From Nitrospira sp. ST-bin4 (GTDB lineage: Bacteria > Nitrospirota > Nitrospiria > Nitrospirales > Nitrospiraceae), in NCBI GenBank assembly GCA_002083565.1, contig MSXM01000062.1, forward strand, positions 11,093 to 69,430: a DNA stretch of 58,338 bases, given 5' to 3'. Both the position numbers and the translations under genes were made by a program. Below, one piece after another: positions 32,553 through 40,746 of the stretch (the stretch's first letter is position 1; each line of letters starts with the position of its first letter). The notes beneath the pieces were generated by a model that had not been told where the DNA came from, made no database searches, and saw only the letters and a program-made list of their open reading frames with translations.

Positions 32553-33014
32553 ATGAAGAAACTCGTGAGCCATCAGTTTCTGACACTTCTGTTGGCGGTA
32601 GTCTTTGCTGCACCGGCCTTAGCCGGTGACTATTTCGAGCGAGACGGGGTGGCAATTGGCGGCTACGATCCGGTTGCGTATTTCACTGAACACAAACCGG
32701 TCAAGGGATTGCCGGAGTTTCAATCAGTCCATCGAGGCTCGACGTTTCAGTTTGCGTCAGCCGCGCATCGGGATGTGTTTGCTGCCGAGCCGGACAAGTA
32801 TGCGCCTCAGTACGGCGGCTACTGTGCCTATGGGATGGCGAAAGGCTATAAGGCCACAATCGATCCCGCGGCTTTTAGCGTGATTCATGGTACACTGTAT
32901 CTCAATTATAGTGACGCTGTCCGTTCACGATGGCTGTCGGATGTCCCGGGGTATATCCAACAGGCGGATACCAACTGGCCGGCGGTGATGACGCTTGCCA
33001 AGGTGCATGAGTGA
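32553..33014 (+). CDS. Secreted YHS-domain protein 3
   Basis: A 153-residue protein with a signal peptide (MKKLVSHQFLTLLLAVVFAA, cleavage near ALAG). The mature part reads YFERDGVAIGGYDPVAYF and YGGYCAYGMAKGYKATIDPA and ends with LSDVPGYIQQADTNWPA. It is the intact counterpart of YHS 1 in the second island copy. I chose the ATG at 32553 with AGGTG upstream because it gives a normal signal peptide. It is followed after 55 bases by the second Met-rich gene, the same order as in copy 1. Confidence 0.85.
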   Translation: MKKLVSHQFLTLLLAVVFAAPALAGDYFERDGVAIGGYDPVAYFTEHKPVKGLPEFQSVHRGSTFQFASAAHRDVFAAEPDKYAPQYGGYCAYGMAKGYKATIDPAAFSVIHGTLYLNYSDAVRSRWLSDVPGYIQQADTNWPAVMTLAKVHE

Positions 33015-33069
33015 TTGGTGGGGCTGCAGAAGGCAGCCGGCTTTTTCTTTTTTAACCAGGAGGTCCTCG

Positions 33070-33408
33070 ATGAAGAAGATGTTGGTCGCAATCGCAACAG
33101 TAGCCTCTGTGATGGGGGCAGGTGTGTATTCCTTCGCCGAAGATATGAGCAATATGGGGCACGAGATGAAAGGCGCGATGCAGGCCGATGCCGATGCGAT
33201 GAAGGGCGAGATGACGGGCCAGATGAAGGGGCAGATGAACGCCGGTACTGATGCGGTGAAGGGAAAATCTGATGCGATGAAGGCCAAGACCGACTCGATG
33301 CGCGCATCGAAAGATGCCATGAAGGACGACATCAGGGCCAAGAAGGATGCCATGAAGGGCGAGATGAAAGCCACGAAAGATTCCATGAAGGGCGTGATGG
33401 GCTACTAA
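33070..33408 (+). CDS. Met/Lys-rich repeat periplasmic protein 2 (MrpX-like)
   Basis: A 112-residue protein equal in length to its paralogue at 27213. Signal peptide (cleavage after SFA, residue 23) followed by Met-rich repeats (DAMKGEMTGQMKGQM, KDAMKDDIRAKKDAMKGEM). About 15 of 89 mature residues are Met. AGGAGGT precedes the ATG. Both copies end in MGY. The N-terminal half of the mature region is less repetitive than in copy 1, and both keep the Met spacing in the last third. Expected role: oxidisable methionine reservoir recycled by the nearby MsrP-like enzyme; metal binding by Met is an alternative. Confidence 0.75.
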   Translation: MKKMLVAIATVASVMGAGVYSFAEDMSNMGHEMKGAMQADADAMKGEMTGQMKGQMNAGTDAVKGKSDAMKAKTDSMRASKDAMKDDIRAKKDAMKGEMKATKDSMKGVMGY

Positions 33409-33437
33409 TTCGTCCTCTCCTCGCAGTGCTACCTCTC

Positions 33438-33472
33438 ACGGCCTGCGGTCGGGTGATCCGACTGCAGGCCGT
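33438..33472 (+). terminator. Conserved hairpin after Met-rich gene, copy 2
   Basis: ACGGCCTGC pairs with GCAGGCCGT, with an inner GTCGG/CCGAC helix. The same structure occurs after copy 1 although the loop sequence differs. Confidence 0.65.
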
Positions 33473-33495
33473 TGTGTTACCCCCCGGTCCCCGTT

Positions 33496-33522
33496 TGTAA
33501 GAAACCTCCTCCGTTTCAGACG
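33496..33522 (+). promoter_or_regulatory. ECF-type promoter, site H (cytochrome b 2)
   Basis: TGTAAGAA, 14 bases, then AGACG, 40 bases before the cytochrome b 2 start. Confidence 0.65.
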
Positions 33523-33562
33523 AAACGATACATCGATCATCGCGGAGTCGGGAAGGTGAACC

Positions 33563-34488
33563 ATGGCTGTCCCCATTCGGTTTACAGATCACGCAGTGAA
33601 TCCGGGAGTAGCGCCGGTCCCGAGTGCGGAACTGCCGGCATCGGCGACAGCCTCAGCACGTGATCGAGGGGCATCCGCTCCTCCGTCTGTGGAACAGGTG
33701 TACCGCCACCGATTGCCCGTGCGAATCAGCCATTGGCTGAATGTGCCTGTTCTCATCATCTTGATCATGAGCGGGCTCCAGATTTTTAACGCGCATCCGG
33801 CGCTCTATTGGGGCGATCGGTCCGATCGCGACCGGCCGTTGTTGTCCATGCGGCCCGTGCAGACTGACAGTGGAGACATCAAAGGCATCACGACGCTTCT
33901 CGGTCATCAATTTGATACGACCGGCGTGTTGGGTTACTCCAATGGTATGAGCCGAGGCTTCCCGGCTTGGGCGACGATCCCCGGCGGTAAATGGCTTGCC
34001 ATGGGGCGGCAATGGCATCTGTTCTTTGCCTGGCTCTTTGTGGTCAACGGGCTGATTTTTACGGCGTATGCCTTGGCGAGCCGACATGCCACCGCGATTT
34101 GGCCCCCACCAGCAAAGACTGGCGCGGCATCGGGATGTCGATCAAAGATCATCTTCTCCTTCGACATCCCAGTGGGAATGAGGCGAAGCGGTACAACGTG
34201 CTTCAGAAACTGGCCTATGCGACTATCTTATTCATCGTGGCGCCGCTGATTGTGTTGACGGGTCTGGCGATGTCCCCGACGATCGACACGGCCTTTCCAT
34301 GGCTCCTGACCCTCTTCGGTGGCCGTCAGGCTGCGCGGACTATTCACTTTATCGCCTGTTTTTCATTTGTGGGATTTATCGTTATTCATGTCCTCCAAGT
34401 GGTCCTCACCGGGTTCCTTAACAACATTCGTTCGATGGTGACGGGATGGTTTACGGTTCGACATGAAGGAGTGCGTCATGAAGCCTAA
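33563..34488 (+). pseudogene. Membrane cytochrome b, copy 2, frameshifted
   Basis: The first half matches copy 1 closely (VYRHRLPVRISHWLNVP onward) through ALASRHAT. At about 34093 the frame breaks: CACCGCGA here against CACGCGCGA in copy 1, consistent with loss of one G. The second half, with RDLAPTSKDWRGIG and TIHFIACFSFVGFIVIHVL, continues in the next frame to 34488. The promoter-like element, the ribosome-binding site and the overlap with the downstream molybdoenzyme are unchanged. Copy 1 carries the intact equivalent. Assembly error is an alternative. The first 45 residues differ completely from copy 1, so the N-termini have diverged or been replaced. Confidence 0.8.
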
Positions 34489-35248
34489 ACGTGCGATGGA
34501 ACGGCGGCGATTTCTGAAGGGAACATTGGGCGTGGCCGGCTTGGTGGCGCTGTCCGGTTGCGATAACCTTACGCAAAGCTCCTGGTTCCCAGCCCTGTTG
34601 AGCAAAGCTGAGAAGCTCACGGAGGCGGTGCAACGGGCGGTGACCCCCAACGATGCTCTGGCCAAAGAGTATGGCGAGGCCGATATCTCAGCGGTCTTTC
34701 CTGCCAACGGCAACACCGATCCCGGTACGGAGGCATATGCCGAGCACCTTGGACAGAACTTTGCCGAATGGATGTTGGAAGTGGTGGGCTTGGTGAAGAC
34801 GCCGAGAAGCTGGTCGCTGGCCGCATTGAAAGAGTTGCCCGCTCGGACGCAAATCACCCGCCACGATTGTGTGGAGGGCTGGAGCGCGATCGGGAAATGG
34901 ACCGGAGTGCCGATCGGCGATCTCATGCACCAGGTCGAGCCATTGCCGAATGCCCGCTATGCAGTGTTTCACTGTGCCGACGTGGATGATGAAGGAGTTG
35001 CCTATTACGAGAGCATCGCGCTCGCAGATTGCTATCATCCGCAGACGATCCTGGCGTACGAACTCAATAGCGTACCGCTGGACGTTCCTCACGGCGCGCC
35101 ATTGCGTCTGCGGTTTGAGCGGCAGCTGGGGTACAAACAGGCGAAGTATGTCATGCAAATCGTGTTGGTCGAGTCCCTGGCCGCTATCGGCGGGGGAAAG
35201 GGCGGGTATTGGGAGGATCAGGGGTATGAATGGTATGCGGGGATATAG
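34478..35248 (+). CDS. MsrP/YedY-like TAT-exported molybdopterin oxidoreductase, copy 2, intact
   Basis: A 256-residue protein. The N-terminus has a twin-arginine motif (MERRRFLKGTLG) and a lipobox-like LSGC. The sulfite-oxidase-type molybdopterin domain includes RHDCVEGWSAIGKWTGVPIG (about residues 129-148) with the Mo-ligating Cys. It also has CADVDDEGVAYYESIALADCY, PHGAPLRLRFERQLGYKQAKY and GGYWEDQGYEWYAG near the C-terminus. By homology it should reduce oxidised methionine or a related S-oxide in the periplasm with electrons from the cytochrome b. AAGGAG precedes the ATG. It is the only complete copy in this island. Confidence 0.85.
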   Translation: MKPKRAMERRRFLKGTLGVAGLVALSGCDNLTQSSWFPALLSKAEKLTEAVQRAVTPNDALAKEYGEADISAVFPANGNTDPGTEAYAEHLGQNFAEWMLEVVGLVKTPRSWSLAALKELPARTQITRHDCVEGWSAIGKWTGVPIGDLMHQVEPLPNARYAVFHCADVDDEGVAYYESIALADCYHPQTILAYELNSVPLDVPHGAPLRLRFERQLGYKQAKYVMQIVLVESLAAIGGGKGGYWEDQGYEWYAGI

Positions 35249-35390
35249 AACTATTCTGTTGATTGAGTAGCGTTGAATCTCATACGGAACGTGCGTGGAC
35301 GCCGTCAGGCGTCTGCGCAGGCCGGCCGCCCATTGAGTTCATACCACCTGACGAGTACACTGCGATCGAGTAGGCTGTTCCTATCGGAGC

Positions 35391-35942
35391 ATGGACGTCC
35401 ATCCAACGAAGCAGGCGGAATCAGACCGTCATCCCAGTGAACCTTCCTCCCGGCCACCGGAAGAGGTTGTCGTCCTGGTGGCGATCGGTCTTGTCTTGTT
35501 ATGTGTCCTCTGGGCGCTCCGAAAGGATAAGGCGCCGCAAGGCCCGCCGGTCGCGATGGGGTCAGCCCAGGCCATGCCCCTGTCGCCCGAGAAGATCCCT
35601 CTCACGACAGGCAAAGAGCCTATTGCCGATATTTTTATTCGCGCCGGATGTCCGGTGTGTCATGTTATTCCTGGAATTCCAGGAGCTGAGGGGCAAGTGG
35701 GCCCGAAACTGGTCCTGGGAACCACGGGCACACAACGGCTGAACGATCCGGCCTATCACGGGCAGTCCAGAACAATTCATGACTATGTCGTTGAGTCAGT
35801 ACTTGAGCCGGAACGGTTCATCGTACCCGGTTATCCTGGTCGAACGATGCCCGCGTGGTATGGATCGAAACTGAGCGGATTGGCGCTGGAGAAGATTGCC
35901 GCGTATCTCGAACAACAGACCGATTCAGGACCGGCTCACTGA
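35391..35942 (+). CDS. Membrane-anchored c-type cytochrome
   Basis: A 183-residue protein with a hydrophilic N-terminus, one membrane helix (about residues 26-42) and a soluble mono-haem domain. The haem motif is CPVCH at about residue 87, and the axial Met lies in RTMPAWYG near 150. Topology puts the haem in the periplasm. It lies 140 bases downstream of the molybdoenzyme and could belong to the same electron chain, although no ECF-type promoter precedes it. A GACGCC/GGCGTC hairpin lies between them (35298-35313). Class I cytochrome c by pattern. Confidence 0.8.
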   Translation: MDVHPTKQAESDRHPSEPSSRPPEEVVVLVAIGLVLLCVLWALRKDKAPQGPPVAMGSAQAMPLSPEKIPLTTGKEPIADIFIRAGCPVCHVIPGIPGAEGQVGPKLVLGTTGTQRLNDPAYHGQSRTIHDYVVESVLEPERFIVPGYPGRTMPAWYGSKLSGLALEKIAAYLEQQTDSGPAH

Positions 35943-35969
35943 GCCCGCACGTCGAGATGCTCTCGGCCC

Positions 35970-37148
35970 TTATGACCGTTTGCGGATCGGCGTGACATTC
36001 CCGGACCCACCCCCCTGAATTCTGAACGCATCGCCCGTCGACCCGCCGATCTGCTTGTCCAACAAAGCATTCACCGCCTCATCGCCCTTCAGCCCTTCAA
36101 GCTTGATCTTGAGCCGGAGGTTGTTCGCGCTATCCGCATTGATCAGCGCCTGCTCGAGACTGATACGATTCTGCTTGTAGAGTTGGAAGAGCACGTAATC
36201 GAACGTCTGACAGCCTTCCTCGATGCCTTGCTCCATCGCTTCCTTCAAGGTGTCGATCTCCGCCTTCTTCACCAGATCCTTGATGCGCGGTGTATCCAGC
36301 ATGATTTCCAGCGCGGGAACCCGCCGGCCGTCGATGGAGGGGATGAGCCGCTGGGAAATGATTGCACGCAGGTTGAGCGAGAGTTGCAAGTAGATCTGAG
36401 CGTGCCGCTCGACCGGGAAAAAGTTCATGATGCGTTCAATCGCCTGGTTCGCATTGTTCGAGTGCAGGGTGGCGATGCAGAGGTGGCCGGTTTCCGCGAA
36501 CGTGATCGCCGCTTCCATTGTTTCAGTATCCCGTACTTCGCCGATGAGGATCACGTCGGGGGCTTGCCGCAACGTGTTCTTCAGCGCATTTTGGAAGTTC
36601 ATCGTGTCGAACCCGACTTCGCGCTGTGTGATGATCGACTTCTTGTGCGGATGGACAAACTCGATTGGATCCTCGACCGTGATGATGTGGCCCTGATGAG
36701 TAGAGTTCCGATAGTCGATCATGGCGGCCAGCGAGGTGGATTTACCGGAGCCTGTGGCACCGACGACCAGCACCAGCCCCCGCTTGGTCATGGCGATGTC
36801 TTGGATGATGGGCGGCAGTTGAAGCTGCTCGACGGTCTGGATTTCCGCTTTGATATGGCGGAAGACGAGTCCGACGTTGCCTCTCTGTCTGAAAATATTG
36901 ACGCGGAACCGGCCCAGCTCCTTGTAGTAGAGGGCCAGGTTCATCTCCATCTTCTCTTCGAATTCCCCGCGCTGCTGGCCCCGCATCAGAGCCAGTGCCA
37001 GGGCTTCCAGCTGTTCGTTGTTAAAAGGCGGGGCATCGGTCGGCTTTGTCGCGCCATGGATACGGTAGATCGGTGGCGCATCGACCGTCAGATAAAGGTC
37101 TGAGGCTTCATGATCCACCATCACTTTCAAAAGAGTGCGAATATCCAT
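35970..37148 (-). CDS. pilU: Type IV pilus twitching ATPase PilU-like
   Basis: A 392-residue secretion/retraction ATPase. The start at 37148 (MDIRTLLKVMVDHEASDL) has GGAGCGACC upstream. Walker A is GATGSGKST near residue 130; the Asp box (ITVEDPIEFVH), Walker B (VILIGEVRDTETM) and His box (GHLCIATLHSNNANQAI) follow. The C-terminal 40-residue extension (GGSTGDAFRIQGGG) and 392-residue length are typical of PilU rather than PilT. Together with PilT it powers retraction of type IVa pili. It lies 22 bases after pilT on the same strand. Confidence 0.85.
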   Translation of the reverse strand: MDIRTLLKVMVDHEASDLYLTVDAPPIYRIHGATKPTDAPPFNNEQLEALALALMRGQQRGEFEEKMEMNLALYYKELGRFRVNIFRQRGNVGLVFRHIKAEIQTVEQLQLPPIIQDIAMTKRGLVLVVGATGSGKSTSLAAMIDYRNSTHQGHIITVEDPIEFVHPHKKSIITQREVGFDTMNFQNALKNTLRQAPDVILIGEVRDTETMEAAITFAETGHLCIATLHSNNANQAIERIMNFFPVERHAQIYLQLSLNLRAIISQRLIPSIDGRRVPALEIMLDTPRIKDLVKKAEIDTLKEAMEQGIEEGCQTFDYVLFQLYKQNRISLEQALINADSANNLRLKIKLEGLKGDEAVNALLDKQIGGSTGDAFRIQGGGSGNVTPIRKRS

Positions 37149-37170
37149 GGGTCGCTCCGTTTTTATACGT

Positions 37171-38229
37171 TCAAGCTGCGCCTGCGGTGGCTGAACCAAA
37201 GAGGTTGGGGCTCATACTGCGTGATTGAGCTTCGGCCTTATGCACCACACCACGCGTGACCAATTCAACCAACGCCATGTCCATCGTTTGCATGCCGTCT
37301 TTCTGACTTGCCTGCATGATGCCTGGAATTTGATGCAGCTTGGCTTCACGGATAAGATTGCGCACGGCCGTCGTCGCCACCATGACCTCCAAAGCCGCGA
37401 CTCGCCCGCCGGCTTTCTTCTTGAGCAGTGTTTGCGTAATGACGGCCTCCAAGGCCTCCGACAGCTGGGTTCTGATTTGCGCCTGTTGCGCCGGTGGAAA
37501 GGCGTCGATGATACGGTCGATGGTTTTCGGCGCACTCGAGGTATGCAGTGTGCCGAAAACCAAGTGTCCGGTTTCTGCCGCCGTCAAGGCGAGCTGAATG
37601 GTATCCAGATCCCGCATTTCTCCCACGAGCACGATATCCGGATCTTCACGAAGCGCCGACTTGAGCGCGTTTGCGAACGACAAGGTATGCACGCCTAGTT
37701 CCCGCTGGTTCACGAGACATTTCTTGGAGCGATGCACGAACTCGATCGGATCCTCGATGGTGATGATGTGACCTTCAAACGTGTTATTCAAATAGTCGAC
37801 CATGGCCGCAAGGGTCGTAGATTTGCCCGATCCCGTCGGCCCAGTCACGAGGATCAACCCCTTTTCCTTGTCGCAGAGCTGCCGAAGAATGGGGGGCATG
37901 CCGAGTTTCTCCAAGGGGAGAATGGTCGTCGGAATGTTCCGGAATACCGCACCCAATCCTCGTTGCTGCACAAATACATTCACGCGAAAGCGTGCGATGT
38001 CGCCCAGCTCAAAGGAGAAATCGCATTCCCGATGTTCTTCGAAATTTTTCCGCTGCACGTCGCTCATCATGTCGTAGATGAGGGAATGGGTTTCTTCCGG
38101 TGTGAGGGCAGGATGGTCGAGTTTCTTGAGGTCGCCGTGGATTCGGATCATCGGCGGCTCTCCTGCGCTGATGTGACAATCCGATGCGCCTTCTTTCACT
38201 GAGAACGTGAGCAGCTTCGAAATATCCAT
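37171..38229 (-). CDS. pilT: Type IV pilus retraction ATPase PilT
   Basis: A 352-residue ATPase with the sequence SDCHISAGEPPMIRIHGD near the N-terminus. It has Walker A GPTGSGKST near residue 134, ITIEDPIEFVH, Walker B DIVLVGEMRDLDT and the His box GHLVFGTLHTSSAPKT. PilT hydrolyses ATP to disassemble pilin subunits, which drives twitching and DNA uptake. GGAG lies about ten bases before the ATG at 38229. The downstream PilU-like gene makes an ordered pair pilT-pilU. A pilin gene is located 12 kb away (49915). Confidence 0.9.
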   Translation of the reverse strand: MDISKLLTFSVKEGASDCHISAGEPPMIRIHGDLKKLDHPALTPEETHSLIYDMMSDVQRKNFEEHRECDFSFELGDIARFRVNVFVQQRGLGAVFRNIPTTILPLEKLGMPPILRQLCDKEKGLILVTGPTGSGKSTTLAAMVDYLNNTFEGHIITIEDPIEFVHRSKKCLVNQRELGVHTLSFANALKSALREDPDIVLVGEMRDLDTIQLALTAAETGHLVFGTLHTSSAPKTIDRIIDAFPPAQQAQIRTQLSEALEAVITQTLLKKKAGGRVAALEVMVATTAVRNLIREAKLHQIPGIMQASQKDGMQTMDMALVELVTRGVVHKAEAQSRSMSPNLFGSATAGAA

Positions 38230-38431
38230 CGAGATGACTCCGTCATGAGATTATCGGGTTTCCTGAACGGGCATAGGCTTGAAGGAAAACAGCGGCGGTC
38301 ACGAAGGAGCAATGTGTCGATCGGGCCGTTCAATCGAAGCCTGACTGCTTGCGTTCAAGTACTGGTGTGCATCATGCCATAGCGAAGCGAGAAGGCAAGA
38401 AAATAGCAGGAAGAAGCGGCGTGATATGTCG

Positions 38432-39592
38432 TCAGAGCAGACCGGTTGCCTGTCCTGCCGACTCAAAAGCGCGGAGGGCTGCATCGATATGATCTGTCGT
38501 GTGTTCCGATGTCACTGTGACACGGATACGGCTGGTATCGTCAGGAACGGTGGGTGGCCTGATGGCCGGTGCATAGACTCCATGCGCCAACAAGTGTTCG
38601 GCGAAGGCTACGGCCGAGGCCGCATCACCGATCAGGATGGGAAGGATAGGGCTGATTGTTTCGGTCATGCGAAACCCAATCCGTTGCAGCCCTTGAAACA
38701 GACGTTGCCGATTGGACCATAGACGGGCCCGCCGGTCGGGCTCCCGTTGAATGATGGCAAGAGCGGCACCCGCTGCTGCGGCTGTACTGGGTGGAGAAGC
38801 AGTGGTAAAGAGAAACGGACGGGCGGTATTGAGCAGATATTCGACCATGTCACGGGGCCCTGCGAGATAGGCGCCGCTGCTCCCCATCGCTTTGCCCAAC
38901 GTCCCCATATGAAAGCTGATCTCGTGTTCCACTCCAAAATGTTCGAGCGTCCCTCGACCGGTTGCACCCATGACGCCAGTCCCATGTGCGTCATCGACAT
39001 ACAGCATCGCATCGTATCGCTTGGCCAGCGAGGCCAACTCCGGTAGCGGAGCCAGATCGCCATCCATGCTGAAGAGCCCATCGGTGACGATCAACGCAGG
39101 CCTATTCGATAACCGTCGTTTCAACAGCGATTCAACATGGCTGCTGTCGCGATGGCGATAGACCCGGAAATCCGCCCCGCTCAGTCTGCAGCCATCGATG
39201 AGGCTGGCATGGCACAATCGATCCGCCAGAATAAGTCCCTTGCGACCGATCAACCTGGGAATGATGCCAAGGTTCGCCAAGTATCCCGATCCGAATAAGA
39301 GCACGGACTCCGTTCCCTTGAAGCGGGCCAAGTCAGATTCCAGTTCTTCATGCGGCGGGAGCGTGCCGCAAATCAGGCGCGACGCACCGGCGCCGGTTCC
39401 ATATTGTTCGGTTGCGCGGACCGCAGCTTGGATAACGGCAGGGTGTATCGCAAGTCCCAGGTAATCATTGGAGCAGAGGAGAATGATAGACCGCCCGCCA
39501 AATTGAACGGTCGCGCCTGTTCCGGAGCTCAGTGTTCTCAGTCGGCGAGTCAATGAGCCATCGGCCATCTGTCGGAGTTTTTCCTGAAACAT
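38432..39592 (-). CDS. bioF: 8-amino-7-oxononanoate synthase
   Basis: A 386-residue PLP enzyme of the alpha-oxoamine synthase family. It contains CSNDYLGLA, the PLP-binding region DGLFSMDGDLAPL with VDDAHGTGVMG, and the Lys motif GTLGKAMGSSGAY near residue 230. It condenses pimeloyl-ACP or -CoA with alanine in biotin synthesis. Other members (KBL, ALAS) are less likely given sequence and length. It is isolated from other bio genes in this window. The divergent TPR gene starts 127 bases away. Confidence 0.85.
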   Translation of the reverse strand: MFQEKLRQMADGSLTRRLRTLSSGTGATVQFGGRSIILLCSNDYLGLAIHPAVIQAAVRATEQYGTGAGASRLICGTLPPHEELESDLARFKGTESVLLFGSGYLANLGIIPRLIGRKGLILADRLCHASLIDGCRLSGADFRVYRHRDSSHVESLLKRRLSNRPALIVTDGLFSMDGDLAPLPELASLAKRYDAMLYVDDAHGTGVMGATGRGTLEHFGVEHEISFHMGTLGKAMGSSGAYLAGPRDMVEYLLNTARPFLFTTASPPSTAAAAGAALAIIQREPDRRARLWSNRQRLFQGLQRIGFRMTETISPILPILIGDAASAVAFAEHLLAHGVYAPAIRPPTVPDDTSRIRVTVTSEHTTDHIDAALRAFESAGQATGLL

Positions 39593-39719
39593 GTCGTCCT
39601 AGCAGACTGCGTGCAGGGTATGTGCCCATTGCATTGACAACGCGAACGCCTCCCTAGTATAAAACACAGGTTTGCACGAATGGAATGTGCGGTCTTCGAT
39701 TATCCGAGGCGATGACATA

Positions 39720-40493
39720 ATGACCTATCGTATCAAAGTGCCGCCGCGATCGTTACCAGTCGATGAAGCTCACATGGTGAGCAGTTTGGAGCACCAACTC
39801 ATCGGTCTCAAAGAGTACCGGTGGCCGTTACTCGTAGGGTGCGCATTGCTGGTATTGGTAGGCGCCGGTGTCTGGGGCGTCTTATGGTATGAGGGGCAAG
39901 CGGCGAGCAAAGCCCGCGATATTGAGCGGGAAGCCACTCTCCATTACCTCACACGCCCGGGCAATGATCCGAAAAAGACCGAGCACAACCTTGCGCAAGC
40001 GGTTACGCTGTATACGAGAATCGCGGACGAATATCCGCGGACTCCCTCCGCGCCGATTGCCCTATTCAGCCTGGGAAATGCCTTGATGGAAAGCAATCAA
40101 GTGGATGCCGCCATTGCCGCCTATACGCGATTTCTTTCGGCCTATGGCTCGAATGCCCCGCTGGCCAGCTTAGTTCAGCAAAAACTCGCCTATGCCTACC
40201 TATCGAAGGGCGATCGAGACCAGGCGGCAAAATCCTATACCGCGATTCTTGACAACCCTGCCTCGGCCAATCGTGATCAAGCCATGTTCGAACTGGCTCG
40301 GCTCGAAGAAAGTCGATCGCAATTTGACGAGGCGCTGAAACGATACCAGGATCTTATAAAGACCTATCCCAACTCTCCATTCGCGAGCGAAGCGGCCATT
40401 CGCGAGAAAATCTTCGATGCCAGAAAGGCACATGAGACGACTCCAGCTGCGACCGCCTCGCCTGCTGCATCCAAGACTCCTGCAAAGCCCTAA
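39720..40493 (+). CDS. YfgM-like membrane-anchored TPR protein
   Basis: A 257-residue protein with a cytoplasmic N-terminus, one membrane helix (about residues 38-58) and a periplasmic TPR-like domain (about 75-235). Repeats include TPSAPIALFSLGNALMESN and ASLVQQKLAYAYLSKGDRDQAAKSY. The Ala/Pro-rich tail is short. The pattern resembles YfgM, a SecYEG-associated helper, or the BamD/YbgF TPR family. The start at 39720 has GAGGCG upstream; an upstream in-frame start lacks support. Confidence 0.7.
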   Translation: MTYRIKVPPRSLPVDEAHMVSSLEHQLIGLKEYRWPLLVGCALLVLVGAGVWGVLWYEGQAASKARDIEREATLHYLTRPGNDPKKTEHNLAQAVTLYTRIADEYPRTPSAPIALFSLGNALMESNQVDAAIAAYTRFLSAYGSNAPLASLVQQKLAYAYLSKGDRDQAAKSYTAILDNPASANRDQAMFELARLEESRSQFDEALKRYQDLIKTYPNSPFASEAAIREKIFDARKAHETTPAATASPAASKTPAKP

Positions 40494-40746
40494 TCGGCAG
40501 TATGCATCAGCGATAGAACCGCCCCTGCGAATATGACCCGTGCGTGGCTACGCACGGACAGATCGTTCTCTGCGACAGCATCCCTGTCCTGTCGAGACCG
40601 GGGAGCTGTCGACCGTCATGGTCGTCCTCACCGCGTCCGGTCAATGCATTAGATGATTATGTGACGAATGTAGCGGCGGTGTGCTTTGTAGGATGCATCC
40701 AGCGGCGGCCTAAAACTCTTGCATGCCTTCCCATCAGCACTCAGGG

